The notes beneath the pieces were generated by a model. The model saw only the letters and a list, made by a program, of their open reading frames with translations. It was not told where the DNA came from and did not search any database. Shown here piece by piece: positions 42,587 through 51,912 of a stretch of 64,000 bases of DNA. The first letter of the stretch is position 1; each line of letters starts with the position of its first letter. The stretch comes from JAFAGX01 sp035623255 (GTDB taxonomy: Bacteria; Acidobacteriota; Terriglobia; Terriglobales; Acidobacteriaceae): contig DASPTU010000114.1 in the NCBI GenBank assembly GCA_035623255.1, positions 33,506 through 97,505 on the forward strand, given 5' to 3'. The position numbers were made by a program, and so were the translations under genes.

Positions 42587-45490
42587 ATGGCGTCCGTACT
42601 GGCAGTGAACGTGCACAAATCGGCAGCGGGGGCCCTTGGGTCCTTGAGGAGTTCTTCACCTCGCTCCATGAACAAGGATTTCGAAATCCGGTTCACAGCC
42701 ATCCTGCTTACGTTGCTAACGGCGGCCGGCATGGTTCTTTCTTGGATCAATTTTCAGAAGGAGCGGGAGTTTCAGGTTCCCTCCGATGGCGCGTGGTGGG
42801 TGGAACGGGGAGGTGTGCTCACCGCCGAGCAGGTGCACGAGGACGGGCCAGCCTCTCGGGCCGGAGTCAAGCTTAACGACCAACTGATTGCCGTTAATGG
42901 TCACAACGTCTCAAACCTTGCCACGCTTACGCGGGAGCTTTATCGCACTGGAGCATGGTCAAAAGCCACGTACTCCCTCGTGCGAGAGTCCGTTCCCGTA
43001 GATGTCACCATAATTCCGGTTCCAACGGATCGTTCCCAATATAACTGGCTTAGGCTCATCGGTTTGATTTACTTGGGAATCGGAATTTATGTCCTGCTCC
43101 GACGCTGGACGGCCCCCAGTTCGACACACTTTTACATCTTCTGCCTGGTGTCGTTTATTTTCTACAGCTTTCATTACAGCGGCAAATTAAACTCCTTCGA
43201 TTGGACAATCTATTGGAGCAATGTAGTAGCCGGGTTGCTGCAGCCGGCTCTCTTCGTCCATTTCGTCCTGACTTTTCCTGAGCGGCGAGCGTTTCTGCGG
43301 AAGCATTCCTGGGTGATCCCGGCGGTTTACCTCCCGGGATTATTGCTGCTGACCGTCCACGTAGTGGCACTGCGATTCCTGACGGCAAGTGAGGTTTTGC
43401 GCTGGAACCTGGATCGTGTGCAGATGGGCTATCTCGCAGTACTGTTCGTCTTCGCTGCCGCCGTGTTGTTGTACAACTACCGGCGCTCCGCCACACCTAT
43501 TCTGCGACAGCAATTGAAATGGGTAACCCGCGGGACGATTTTAGCCATAACGCCATTCACATTGTTTTACGTTTTGCCCTACCTCACAGGTGCGGTGATC
43601 ACGCCTCTGATGAAGATTTCAGTCCTCTCGCTCGGAATCTTACCGCTGACCTTTGGTTACGCTATCTTCCGCTACCGTTTGATGGACGTCGATCTGATCT
43701 TCAAGCGCGGTATGGCGTATACGCTTGCCGCGGCTGCTATCGGCGGCGCCTACTTTGCGGTCGTGGGTGGTGTGGCAGAGTTGATCCACACCAAGGTTCC
43801 GAGCACCGGACCCGCAGGATTGATGATCGCGATTGTGGTCACCGCGCTGCTGGTCGATCCCTTGCGCAAATGGATTCAGTACCGGATTGATCAGCTCTTT
43901 TACCGCGCCCGTTACGACTACCGCAAGACGCTGATCGAGTTCGGACGCGAGCTCAGCTCCGAAACCGACCTGGATAAGATGCTGGCCGCCGTGGTTGAGC
44001 GTCTGTCACGAACACTGCTTGTCGATCGCATAGCCATCTTTCTTTCTTCGAGTGCATCGGGTTCAGGCTTCGTGTTGGCAAGATCCTTTGGCATGATGCA
44101 GCCCTCCGGCCTCGATCTGGGTTTCCTTAGCGTTCCTCGACCGGAAAGCGGCGCCGGCCACCTTTTCTTCGACAATACACATCAGGTCCCGCGAGAGTCT
44201 CCGAGCGCACAGCAAACGATTGCCGACCTCGAACTGAACTACTACATTCCGTGTCGAGCCCAGAAACAGACCGTCGCGGTGCTTGGTCTGGGCAAAACTG
44301 CGGAAGGCGATTTTCTCTCAAGCGAGGATGTTGAGTTGTTGGAAACGCTTGGGGGATATCTGGGAATCGCTATCCAGAACGCACGTCTGTATGCATCGCT
44401 CGAACAGAAGGCCGCTGAATATGAGCGCTTGAAGGATTTCAACGAGAACATCGTTGAATCCATCAATGTTGGCGTACTCGCCGTAGACCTGGCTGACCGG
44501 ATCGAGTCGTGGAATTCACAGATGGAAGTAATGTACGCCCTCTCGCGCTCGCAGGTACTGGGCCGGCCTCTTAGCGACATTTTCCCGGCCAAGTTTGTGG
44601 AAGAGTTTTATCGCGTTCGGCAGCATCCCGGTATTCACAATTTGTACAAGTTCGGGCTCAGGACGAGGGCCGGCGAAATCCGGACCGTGAATGTTGCGAT
44701 TGCCCCACTGGTCAGCAAAATATTCAATGTGATCGGTCGTCTCATTATCATGGACGACATTACTGAGCGGGTCGAACTGGAGGCCCAGCTTTCCCAGTCT
44801 GACAAACTCTCTTCAATCGGACTGCTTGCGGCCGGTGTTGCGCACGAGGTCAACACTCCGTTGGCCGTTATCTCATCTTACGCGCAGATGCTCTCCAAGC
44901 AGGTGCAAGGCGATGCGCAAAAAAGCGCGCTGCTGGAGAAGATTACCCGTCAGACTTTTCGCGCTTCGGAGATCGTCAACAACCTCCTCAACTTCTCACG
45001 TACCAGCAGCACTGAGTTTACGGAGGTCGATGTCAACAAGGTTATCTCCGACACATTGGCTTTGCTGGAGCACCAGTTTAAAACATCCAGAATCAAGGTG
45101 CGGGATGATCTCACCCAGCATTTGCCCACGATCAAGGGGAACCCCGGTCGCTTGCAGCAAGTGTTCCTGAATCTGTTTCTCAATGCAAAAGATGCGATGG
45201 TAAACGGCGGCACTCTTCGAGTTGCGACCTGGAACGGAGAAGGCGTCAACGTGCTCGTCTCAGACACCGGCGCGGGAATCGCTCCGGAGCATATTCGCAG
45301 GATTTACGACCCCTTCTTCACAACCAAGGTTTCTCGGGATGGCCAGGCACGTGGAACAGGCCTTGGTCTCTCTGTGACCTACGGCATCATCCAGGAGCAT
45401 GCCGGAAAGATCCGGGTCGAGAGCCAGCCCGGGGAAGGCACGTCGTTCTATTTGGATTTTCCTCTGATTAGGAAGGCAGTGAATGTCTGA
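42587..45490 (+). CDS. PDZ-7TM-GAF-PAS sensor histidine kinase (NtrB/AtoS-like core)
   Basis: The open frame starts at 42548, but TATAAT at 42541-42546 would put transcription start beyond it; ATG 42587 with TTAAGG before it is chosen, and ATG 42668 remains possible. The 967-residue product has a first membrane span, a PDZ-like domain (about 65-140, DGPASRAGVKLNDQLIAVNG), about seven membrane spans (about 150-390), GAF (about 430-595), PAS (about 620-730), an HisKA phosphoacceptor (AAGVAHEVNTPLAVIS, His about 755) and an HATPase domain ending near 960 (NLFLNAKDAM, GTGLGLSVT). PDZ plus 7TM resembles ComP-type input. It overlaps the sigma-54 regulator gene by eight bases. Confidence 0.88.
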   Translation: MASVLAVNVHKSAAGALGSLRSSSPRSMNKDFEIRFTAILLTLLTAAGMVLSWINFQKEREFQVPSDGAWWVERGGVLTAEQVHEDGPASRAGVKLNDQLIAVNGHNVSNLATLTRELYRTGAWSKATYSLVRESVPVDVTIIPVPTDRSQYNWLRLIGLIYLGIGIYVLLRRWTAPSSTHFYIFCLVSFIFYSFHYSGKLNSFDWTIYWSNVVAGLLQPALFVHFVLTFPERRAFLRKHSWVIPAVYLPGLLLLTVHVVALRFLTASEVLRWNLDRVQMGYLAVLFVFAAAVLLYNYRRSATPILRQQLKWVTRGTILAITPFTLFYVLPYLTGAVITPLMKISVLSLGILPLTFGYAIFRYRLMDVDLIFKRGMAYTLAAAAIGGAYFAVVGGVAELIHTKVPSTGPAGLMIAIVVTALLVDPLRKWIQYRIDQLFYRARYDYRKTLIEFGRELSSETDLDKMLAAVVERLSRTLLVDRIAIFLSSSASGSGFVLARSFGMMQPSGLDLGFLSVPRPESGAGHLFFDNTHQVPRESPSAQQTIADLELNYYIPCRAQKQTVAVLGLGKTAEGDFLSSEDVELLETLGGYLGIAIQNARLYASLEQKAAEYERLKDFNENIVESINVGVLAVDLADRIESWNSQMEVMYALSRSQVLGRPLSDIFPAKFVEEFYRVRQHPGIHNLYKFGLRTRAGEIRTVNVAIAPLVSKIFNVIGRLIIMDDITERVELEAQLSQSDKLSSIGLLAAGVAHEVNTPLAVISSYAQMLSKQVQGDAQKSALLEKITRQTFRASEIVNNLLNFSRTSSTEFTEVDVNKVISDTLALLEHQFKTSRIKVRDDLTQHLPTIKGNPGRLQQVFLNLFLNAKDAMVNGGTLRVATWNGEGVNVLVSDTGAGIAPEHIRRIYDPFFTTKVSRDGQARGTGLGLSVTYGIIQEHAGKIRVESQPGEGTSFYLDFPLIRKAVNV

Positions 45491-46919
45491 AGCCGCCGTC
45501 ATCAATCACAATGATGTCGAGGAAGGCCGTCCTCCGTCAGGAGGTTCAGTCTTAATCATTGATGACGAAGTCGCAATTCGTGAATCGCTGGAGACCTTGC
45601 TTCAGTTGGAAGGTTATTCCGTCGACTCCGCCGCGAACGCCGAAGATGGCCTGATCCGCATTGGAGAGCACAATTTTGACCTGGTATTACTTGACCTCGC
45701 TCTGCCCGACCGCAACGGCATCGATCTACTGAGAGAGATTCACAGCCAGGATCCCCAGCTTGCCATCATCATGATTACCGCCTATGGGACGGTCGAGAAC
45801 GCGGTGAAGGCGATGCAGGGCGGGGCCACGAACTTCGTCCAAAAACCTTGGGACAACGAAAAGCTGCTTGCCGATGTTCGAGCCGCGGTTGCGCGCCGGC
45901 GCGCGGAAGAGGAGAACGTTCAGCTCAAGCGTGCGCTTAAGCAGCGCTACAACTTCGAGAACATTGTGGGCAAGAGTGAGCCCATGCTGAAGATCTTCGA
46001 TTTAGTCGGCCAGGTTGCGCCCAGCCGATCAACCGTGCTTTTGCAGGGAGAAAGCGGCACCGGCAAGGAACTCATCGCTAAAGCGATTCATCTGAATTCT
46101 CCGCGCCGTGATCGTCCCTTTGTTCCGGTCAACACCGGTTCAATGCCGGCCGATCTACTCGAGTCCACCTTGTTTGGTCACGTAAAGGGTGCATTTACCA
46201 GCGCCATCGCGTCTAAGAAAGGACTATTCGAAGTTGCCGACCACGGGACCCTCTTCCTGGATGAAATCGGCACGATGAACCTCGATACGCAAAGCAAGAT
46301 TCTTCGCGTGCTGCAGGACCGCAAATTTATGCACCTCGGTGGCGTCAATGAGATTCAGGTTGATGTGCGCATAATTGCCGCTACTAACGTTGATTTGAAG
46401 CAGCAGGTGCGGGAAGGCAAGTTCCGGGAGGATCTCTTTTACCGGCTGAACGTGATTACTATCGACCTACCGCCGCTTCGCCAGCGTAAGGAAGACATTC
46501 CCCTGCTGGCATCCTTTTTCCTCGACAAGTATTCAAGGGAAAACGATCGCCCAGTGCGCCATCTGTCTCCGGAAGCTCTGCGTCCCCTGGTGGGCCACTC
46601 CTGGCCCGGCAATGTGCGCGAGTTGGAAAATGTGATTGAGCGGGCCGTCGTGCTTTCAACGGATCCGGAGATCGGTCCCGAGCTTTTGCCAGACCAGATC
46701 GTAGGCCGGACCGCGGCATTCTCTGCCTTGGAACATCATGCTAACGCCTCTCTGTTCGACATAATGGAAGATTGCGAGCGCCACATCATCGTCGAGATGC
46801 TGGAGAAGTGTGGTTGGAATCAAACTGAAGCCGCCGACCGATTCCGCGTTCCGCTTTCCACTCTGAATCAGAAGATCAAACGACTCAATATTGAGATCAA
46901 GCGCAAGGGAAGGGAATAA
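45483..46919 (+). CDS. Sigma-54-dependent response regulator, partner of the PDZ kinase
   Basis: A 478-residue NtrC-family regulator overlapping the kinase gene by eight bases; AGGAAGG stands before the ATG. It has a receiver (about 20-135: IIDDE, phospho-Asp in VLLDLALPDRNG, Lys in QKPW), an AAA+ domain (about 160-395: Walker A GESGTGKE, ESTLFGHVKGAFTSA with the GAFT variant of the sigma-54 loop, GTLFLDEIGT) and a Fis-type helix-turn-helix (about 430-475, WNQTEAADRFRVPLSTLNQK). It should activate sigma-54 promoters. The downstream mlaEF genes lie 115 bases away and could be targets, but no -24/-12 element is evident before them. Confidence 0.94.
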   Translation: MSEAAVINHNDVEEGRPPSGGSVLIIDDEVAIRESLETLLQLEGYSVDSAANAEDGLIRIGEHNFDLVLLDLALPDRNGIDLLREIHSQDPQLAIIMITAYGTVENAVKAMQGGATNFVQKPWDNEKLLADVRAAVARRRAEEENVQLKRALKQRYNFENIVGKSEPMLKIFDLVGQVAPSRSTVLLQGESGTGKELIAKAIHLNSPRRDRPFVPVNTGSMPADLLESTLFGHVKGAFTSAIASKKGLFEVADHGTLFLDEIGTMNLDTQSKILRVLQDRKFMHLGGVNEIQVDVRIIAATNVDLKQQVREGKFREDLFYRLNVITIDLPPLRQRKEDIPLLASFFLDKYSRENDRPVRHLSPEALRPLVGHSWPGNVRELENVIERAVVLSTDPEIGPELLPDQIVGRTAAFSALEHHANASLFDIMEDCERHIIVEMLEKCGWNQTEAADRFRVPLSTLNQKIKRLNIEIKRKGRE

Positions 46920-47034
46920 GCATCGCTGCAACCGTACGCGAGTGCCAGCGATGCCATCCCTCAAGCCGCTTATGCCGACACCTTCTCTGCTATAGTTCCG
47001 TCAGACTGTATCGCAAGAATACCCCGGATCGTCG

Positions 47035-47817
47035 ATGGAACTAGTCTCGCCTGCAGATTACGCCAAAGAGAAAATTGCGGCGGTGCAGGATTACGCCCTC
47101 GTGGCGGCGAGATCGGTTTCGAACCTTTTCCGCCAACCTCGTTACGTTGCCGATACCATTTACCAGGCCGATCTTATCGGCTTCGGTTCTCTTCCCATCG
47201 TGGTGCTGACGGGCCTCTCGATCGGAGCTGAGTTGGCGCTCAATAGCGCCAACACGCTGCAAAGATTCGGGTCCCTTTCGCTTATCGGGCAGCTGGTTTC
47301 AGTAGGAATGGTGCGCGAACTGGGTCCGATCATCACCGGACTCATGGTCGCGGGAAGGAATGCTTCCGGCATGGCAAGCGAGCTTGGATCCATGCTGGTA
47401 ACCGAGCAGATCGACGCCATGCGCGCGCTGGGCACCGATCCAATGAAAAAGTTGGTGACCCCGCGCGTCACGGCTACTGTTTTCATGCTCTTCTTTCTTA
47501 CCATCATTTCGGACTTGCTGGGGTTGTTCGGCGGAGCGGTGATTTCCACTCTCCTTTACCAAACCAATTGGCACCAGTATTGGAGTACTGCCTGGCAAAT
47601 TCTGGTATTTCAGGACGTTTTCATGGGTTTGCTGAAACCTCTGCTCTTCGGCTTCATCATCGCCACGATCGGTTGTTACTATGGCCTCAGTGCTCGTGGC
47701 GGGACTCAAGGGGTAGGCCGAGCTACCACCCAGGCTGTCGTGGCCTCCTCAGTTTTGATTCTGGTTGTCGACCTGCTGGTTACGAAACTCTTAATGACGA
47801 TTTTTGCGTACCAATAA
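47035..47817 (+). CDS. mlaE: MlaE-like ABC transporter permease
   Basis: A 260-residue membrane protein of the MlaE/YrbE family, the permease of the Mla system that moves phospholipids between inner and outer membrane. Five spans are visible and the family-typical GMVRELGPIITGLMVAGRNASGMASE reads almost unchanged (about residues 95-120), as does EQIDAMRALGTDPMKKLVTPR. The ATPase gene follows after two bases. No MlaD (MCE domain) gene follows, which is unusual for the minimal set. No Shine-Dalgarno is evident. Confidence 0.92.
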   Translation: MELVSPADYAKEKIAAVQDYALVAARSVSNLFRQPRYVADTIYQADLIGFGSLPIVVLTGLSIGAELALNSANTLQRFGSLSLIGQLVSVGMVRELGPIITGLMVAGRNASGMASELGSMLVTEQIDAMRALGTDPMKKLVTPRVTATVFMLFFLTIISDLLGLFGGAVISTLLYQTNWHQYWSTAWQILVFQDVFMGLLKPLLFGFIIATIGCYYGLSARGGTQGVGRATTQAVVASSVLILVVDLLVTKLLMTIFAYQ

Positions 47818-47819
47818 GC

Positions 47820-48668
47820 ATGGCAGCACCCCCAACCGCGATTGAGCAACCCATTCCTTCTTCCCAGGACTATGCCTCATGTGCGGTTATCTTTGAAGAT
47901 GTTTTTCTCGCCTTCGAGGACAAGGTAGTACTCAATGGGATCTCCTTTCGTCTCCCTAAGGGTGAGACCAAAGCTATTTTCGGTGTCGCAGGGTCGGGAA
48001 AGAGCACTATTCTTAAGCTCACGCTGGGATTACTGAAGCCGGACTCGGGCCGCATTTATGTCCTGGGCGAAGAAATCACTCAAATGCGGGAAGAACAACT
48101 TTTCGACTTACGGCGCAAGATCGGCATGGTGTTCCAGGAGAGCGCACTGTTTGACTCGCTTACCGTTCGCGAGAATGTCGCCTTCCGATTACTCGAAGAA
48201 GGCAATGTTTCGGAAGAGGAAGTAGAACAGCCGGTGCGAGAGGCGTTAAGTTTCGTCGAACTGGAAAACACCATTGATATGTACCCCTCAGAGCTGTCGG
48301 GGGGGATGCGTAGGCGGGTTGCCATCGCCCGCGCCATCATCACGCGTCCTGAACTTCTGCTTTACGACTCTCCGACTGGCGGACTTGATCCCGTTACCTC
48401 TACCACCATCATTCAGTTGATTATCAAACAACGCGATGTGTACAAGACCAGTTCGCTCCTCGTCACGCACCGTTTACAAGACGCCTTCATCATGGCGAAC
48501 CACTACTTCGATCGTAAAACCAACCAGATGCAGCCCCTTCCTCCTGGCACCAAGAGCGAAGTTCCCATGGGCTTCCTCATTCTTCGCGATGGCAAGATCA
48601 TCTTCGACGGAGACGTGCACGAACTGGCTCACACCAGGGATGAATACATCCGCGAATACATTTCATAG
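47820..48668 (+). CDS. mlaF: MlaF-like ABC transporter ATPase
   Basis: The start at 47820 lies two bases after the mlaE stop; the longer frame to 47568 only overlaps mlaE. The 282-residue ATPase has Walker A GVAGSGKST (about residues 55-63), the Q-loop in FQESALFDSLTV, the signature LSGGMRRRVAIARA and Walker B LLLYDSPTGGLDPV. The QESALFDSLTVRENV stretch is typical of MlaF. It powers lipid transport with MlaE in the inner membrane. The gene ends before a strong bidirectional terminator. Confidence 0.93.
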   Translation: MAAPPTAIEQPIPSSQDYASCAVIFEDVFLAFEDKVVLNGISFRLPKGETKAIFGVAGSGKSTILKLTLGLLKPDSGRIYVLGEEITQMREEQLFDLRRKIGMVFQESALFDSLTVRENVAFRLLEEGNVSEEEVEQPVREALSFVELENTIDMYPSELSGGMRRRVAIARAIITRPELLLYDSPTGGLDPVTSTTIIQLIIKQRDVYKTSSLLVTHRLQDAFIMANHYFDRKTNQMQPLPPGTKSEVPMGFLILRDGKIIFDGDVHELAHTRDEYIREYIS

Positions 48669-48689
48669 CTAAAACACCAAAAAAATACT

Positions 48690-48724
48690 AAGGGACACCA
48701 GCGAATCCGGTGTCCCTTGTTTTT
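48690..48724. terminator. Bidirectional intrinsic terminator between mlaF and the unknown gene
   Basis: AAGGGACACC (48690-48699) pairs perfectly with GGTGTCCCTT (48709-48718), followed by GTTTTT on the plus strand; on the minus strand the stem is followed by AGTATTTTTTT. Both strands are served, matching the two convergent genes. Confidence 0.88.
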
Positions 48725-48736
48725 GCTGACGCCGAT

Positions 48737-49186
48737 TTATGCTGCTTTCGCAGCCTTACGCATCATCGCGATTCGCCCTTGGGTTTCCTTTAAACGCTCG
48801 GGGCCCCCTTTGGAGGTCATGATGACTTTTTCGACATTGCCGAATATGTTCGGGTTGTGTGTTTTCTCACGAAGCTCTTTCAGGAAGGGTTCAATCTTGG
48901 CAAAAATCAGGAACATCTCACCGCAGAAGCTTCCCTCGAGGAACAGCTCGCGGCTCAGCGTGCCGTGCAGCACAAGCGATGCCGCCAGCTCCCAATATCC
49001 ACCCACTTGTCGCATCCAGGCGTTTTGCTGAGTTCCGAGCGCCATAGCAAACTTCATGATGTCATCCGTTGATTCAGGCCAGAAACCCAACCACCAGTTT
49101 CGAGCTTTTCGCATTTCAGCTTCACGGCGAAGATCGTACAGCTTCAGAATGAGTTCAGCATCTGCGGTCGTCGGTGTCGTAGACAT
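48737..49186 (-). CDS. Conserved-looking protein of unknown function (149 aa)
   Basis: A 149-residue, soluble, mainly helical protein with several Trp and Met. Notable runs are ARNWWLGFWPES, WMRQVGGYWELAASLV and a Lys-rich C-terminus. GAGGAGGAAAACGA precedes the ATG, giving a good ribosome site. I recognise no domain or catalytic motif. It lies between the Mla genes and topA but is transcribed away from the former; its strong terminator and ribosome site suggest a stable, independently expressed gene. Confidence 0.6.
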   Translation of the reverse strand: MSTTPTTADAELILKLYDLRREAEMRKARNWWLGFWPESTDDIMKFAMALGTQQNAWMRQVGGYWELAASLVLHGTLSRELFLEGSFCGEMFLIFAKIEPFLKELREKTHNPNIFGNVEKVIMTSKGGPERLKETQGRIAMMRKAAKAA

Positions 49187-49297
49187 TCGTTTTCCTCCTC
49201 ATCAATTGTTATGTGTTTGAGCTGCTAGATGGTGAAGGCAACAACCAGCTACTAGATTATCTCTGCCAAGTCCGGATTCAGAATTATATTCTCTTTC

Positions 49298-51772
49298 TCA
49301 CGAGCTCACCGGCACCGCTTCCAGCGGTGCGGGCCGCTCATAGTCGCACTCCTTATTGGGGCACGCAATCACGGGCCCTGACTTTAACGTCTTCTCTACG
49401 AGATATTCATTGCCGCAACTCGGACACTTTTCGGCAATCGGCTTGTTGGCAGATGTAAATTTGCACTTCGGATAGTTCGAACAGCCGTAGAACGTATTTC
49501 CTTTACGCGCGCGCTTCTCAACCAATTCACCGTCTTTGCAGAGAGGGCACTTCACCCCGATGAAATTCTGCTTTACATACTTGCAATCCGGGTATCCGCT
49601 GCAGGCGGTAAACTCGCCATAACGTCCATGACGGATCATGAGATTTCTGCCGCACTTGGGGCAGAGTTCGTCGAGCGGGATATCGGGAACCTTTTTGCCT
49701 TGATCAAGGCGGCGCGTGGTCTTGCAATCGGGGTATCCGGTACAGGCCATGAATTGGCCGAAACGGCCGCGCTTCAGGACCATTACGCGACCGCAGTTTT
49801 CACAATATTCTTCCTGAGAGGTTTCCTGCAGATCGGCAGAATCAAGATCAGGCAGATTGATCGGGTTCTCTTTTGTGAAGGTACAGCTGTTTGGGTCCTC
49901 TTTGTCATAAGTGCTGCAAGCGTAAAACGAGCCATGCTTGCCCCACTTGATCACCAGCGGAGCGCCGCAACGTTCGCACTTTTCTTCCGTCGGCTTCTCC
50001 ATCCGCTTGATGTTCTCCATATGCTTCTCGGCATAACGGAGATCCTTGACAAATTTCTTGTAGAAATCGCCAAGGGCGTCTGTCCACTTCTCCTTGCCTT
50101 CCTCAATTTCGTCGAGTTCTTCTTCCAGGCGAGCTGTGTACTGCACGTCGAAAATGTCGGGAAAATTCTCCACCAGCAGATCGGTTACGACCAGCCCGAT
50201 TTCGGTCGGCACAAACTTGCCGCCTAGTTTTTGCACGTATTGCCTCTCCTGTATCGTGCTGAGAATTGCGGAATACGTGGATGGCCGCCCGATGCCCCGT
50301 TCCTCCAGTTCTTTCACCAGCGAAGCCTCGTTGTAGCGTGGTGGCGGCTCGGTGAAATGCTGCTCTGCCTTCAGTTCTCTCAAAGTCAGCTTCTGACCAG
50401 CCTCTAGCGGCGGCAGCTTGTGTTTCAGTTCTTCGTCTTCTTCATCCTTGCCTTCTTTGGACTCCTTATACACTTTAAGGAAGCCATCGAACTTCTCCAC
50501 CGATCCGGTCACACGGAACCAGAACACATCGGAAACGGTCTTGGCGTCGATGTCGACCGTGGTCTGGTCGAAAACAGCGGGTGTCATCTGCGAGGCTACA
50601 AAGCGTTGCCAGATCAGGTTGTAGACTTTGTACTCATCCTCTTTCAAATATTGCTTGATCTGGTCAGGGTGTCGCAGGGCCGAAGTCGGCCGGATTGCTT
50701 CGTGCGCTCCTTGGGCTTCCTTTTTCTCCTTATAAATGTTGGGTGACTCGGGCAGATACTGATCACCGTACTGACCTTTGATGTAGTCGCGCACCTCAGC
50801 CAGCGCGTCAACGGAAACACGTGTCGAATCCGTGCGCATGTAAGTAATAAGGCCGACCAGCCCTTCTTCACCTAATTCCACACCCTCATAGAGGCGCTGC
50901 GCAATTATCATGGTGCGCTTTACGCTGAAACGCAGCTTTCGGGAAGAGTCCTGCTGCAGCTTGCTGGTGGTAAACGGCGGAGTCGCGTTACGGCGTCGCT
51001 CTTTGCGCTCAACACTCCGGACGCTCCAATCGGCTTTCTCCAGAACAGCACGAATCTTTTCGGCTTCCTCGCCATTGGGGATTTCAACCTTCTCTTCACC
51101 TCTCCCAAGAAAGCGACCATCGAAGGCCGGCGGCTTGGCGGCGGCCAGATGCGCGTCGATCGTCCAGTATTCTTTCTTTTCAAACGCCTTAATTTCCCGC
51201 TCGCGTTCGACAATGAGCCGCAAGGCAACGGTCTGAACGCGGCCAGCTGACAAGCCGCGTCGTACTTTGTCCCAGAGCAGAGGGGAAACCTGGTAACCAA
51301 CCAGACGGTCCAAGACGCGACGTGCTTGCTGCGCATCGACCAGGTGCCGGTCAATATCGCGTGGGTTTTCGAAAGCAGCCCGCACCGCACGTTGGGTGAT
51401 TTCGTTGAATGCCACACGGCGAAATCGCTCAGAGCCCTCGTCCTTCTTTTTCTTCTTTTTTTTCTTGGAGCCGTTGTCCAACTCTTCGGCAAGGTGTGCC
51501 GCGATCGCTTCGCCTTCGCGATCCGGGTCGGGAGCCAGATAAATCGTATCCGCGGTTTGAGCCAGTTTTTTCAGCTTGGAGAGTACTTTCTCCTTGCCAG
51601 GGATAACGATGTACTCAGTATCGAAGTCATTTTCTGTATCCACGCCGAGAGTGCTCTTGGGCAGATCTTTCACGTGCCCAAGCGAAGCTTCGACCGTATA
51701 ACCTTTTCCCAGATATTTCTGGATTGTCTTCGCCTTGGCAGGCGACTCGACTATGACCAAACCTTTTGCCAA
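49298..51772 (-). CDS. topA: DNA topoisomerase I (type IA)
   Basis: Relaxes negative supercoils by cutting one strand. The start codon is TTG at 51772 with GAGGT five bases upstream. The 824 residues have the Toprim domain (about 4-125, IVESPAKAKTIQKYLG; DPDREGEAIAAHL), the catalytic Tyr in LITYMRTDSTRVS, and at the C-terminus five Cys4-type zinc-binding motifs (about 600-815, for example CERCGAPL, CENCGRVM, CPKCGRNL). A run of eight lysines (about residues 102-110), encoded by an A/T-rich slippage-prone stretch, is inserted in the Toprim region, and is not part of the family core. It lies downstream of dprA on the same strand. Confidence 0.96.
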   Translation of the reverse strand: MAKGLVIVESPAKAKTIQKYLGKGYTVEASLGHVKDLPKSTLGVDTENDFDTEYIVIPGKEKVLSKLKKLAQTADTIYLAPDPDREGEAIAAHLAEELDNGSKKKKKKKKDEGSERFRRVAFNEITQRAVRAAFENPRDIDRHLVDAQQARRVLDRLVGYQVSPLLWDKVRRGLSAGRVQTVALRLIVEREREIKAFEKKEYWTIDAHLAAAKPPAFDGRFLGRGEEKVEIPNGEEAEKIRAVLEKADWSVRSVERKERRRNATPPFTTSKLQQDSSRKLRFSVKRTMIIAQRLYEGVELGEEGLVGLITYMRTDSTRVSVDALAEVRDYIKGQYGDQYLPESPNIYKEKKEAQGAHEAIRPTSALRHPDQIKQYLKEDEYKVYNLIWQRFVASQMTPAVFDQTTVDIDAKTVSDVFWFRVTGSVEKFDGFLKVYKESKEGKDEEDEELKHKLPPLEAGQKLTLRELKAEQHFTEPPPRYNEASLVKELEERGIGRPSTYSAILSTIQERQYVQKLGGKFVPTEIGLVVTDLLVENFPDIFDVQYTARLEEELDEIEEGKEKWTDALGDFYKKFVKDLRYAEKHMENIKRMEKPTEEKCERCGAPLVIKWGKHGSFYACSTYDKEDPNSCTFTKENPINLPDLDSADLQETSQEEYCENCGRVMVLKRGRFGQFMACTGYPDCKTTRRLDQGKKVPDIPLDELCPKCGRNLMIRHGRYGEFTACSGYPDCKYVKQNFIGVKCPLCKDGELVEKRARKGNTFYGCSNYPKCKFTSANKPIAEKCPSCGNEYLVEKTLKSGPVIACPNKECDYERPAPLEAVPVSS

Positions 51773-51912
51773 TTGGACCTCAGTGGGTAATTTACTTTGA
51801 AGCTAGCATGAATTGTGAGCAGGCAACAAGTTCCAGAGATACGCCTCTAAAGCTTCTCCTCCCAGACTCTGTTGCCGGCGTGGCCAGACTCCAGCAGCCA
51901 GAGGCTATTAGC

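Noticed and set aside
47568..47819. N-terminal extension of the mlaF frame
   Set aside because: Lies inside mlaE and has no ABC ATPase character; the start two bases after the mlaE stop is normal for this family.
49628..50227. Open frame of 199 codons on the plus strand
   Set aside because: Antisense to topA, no support.
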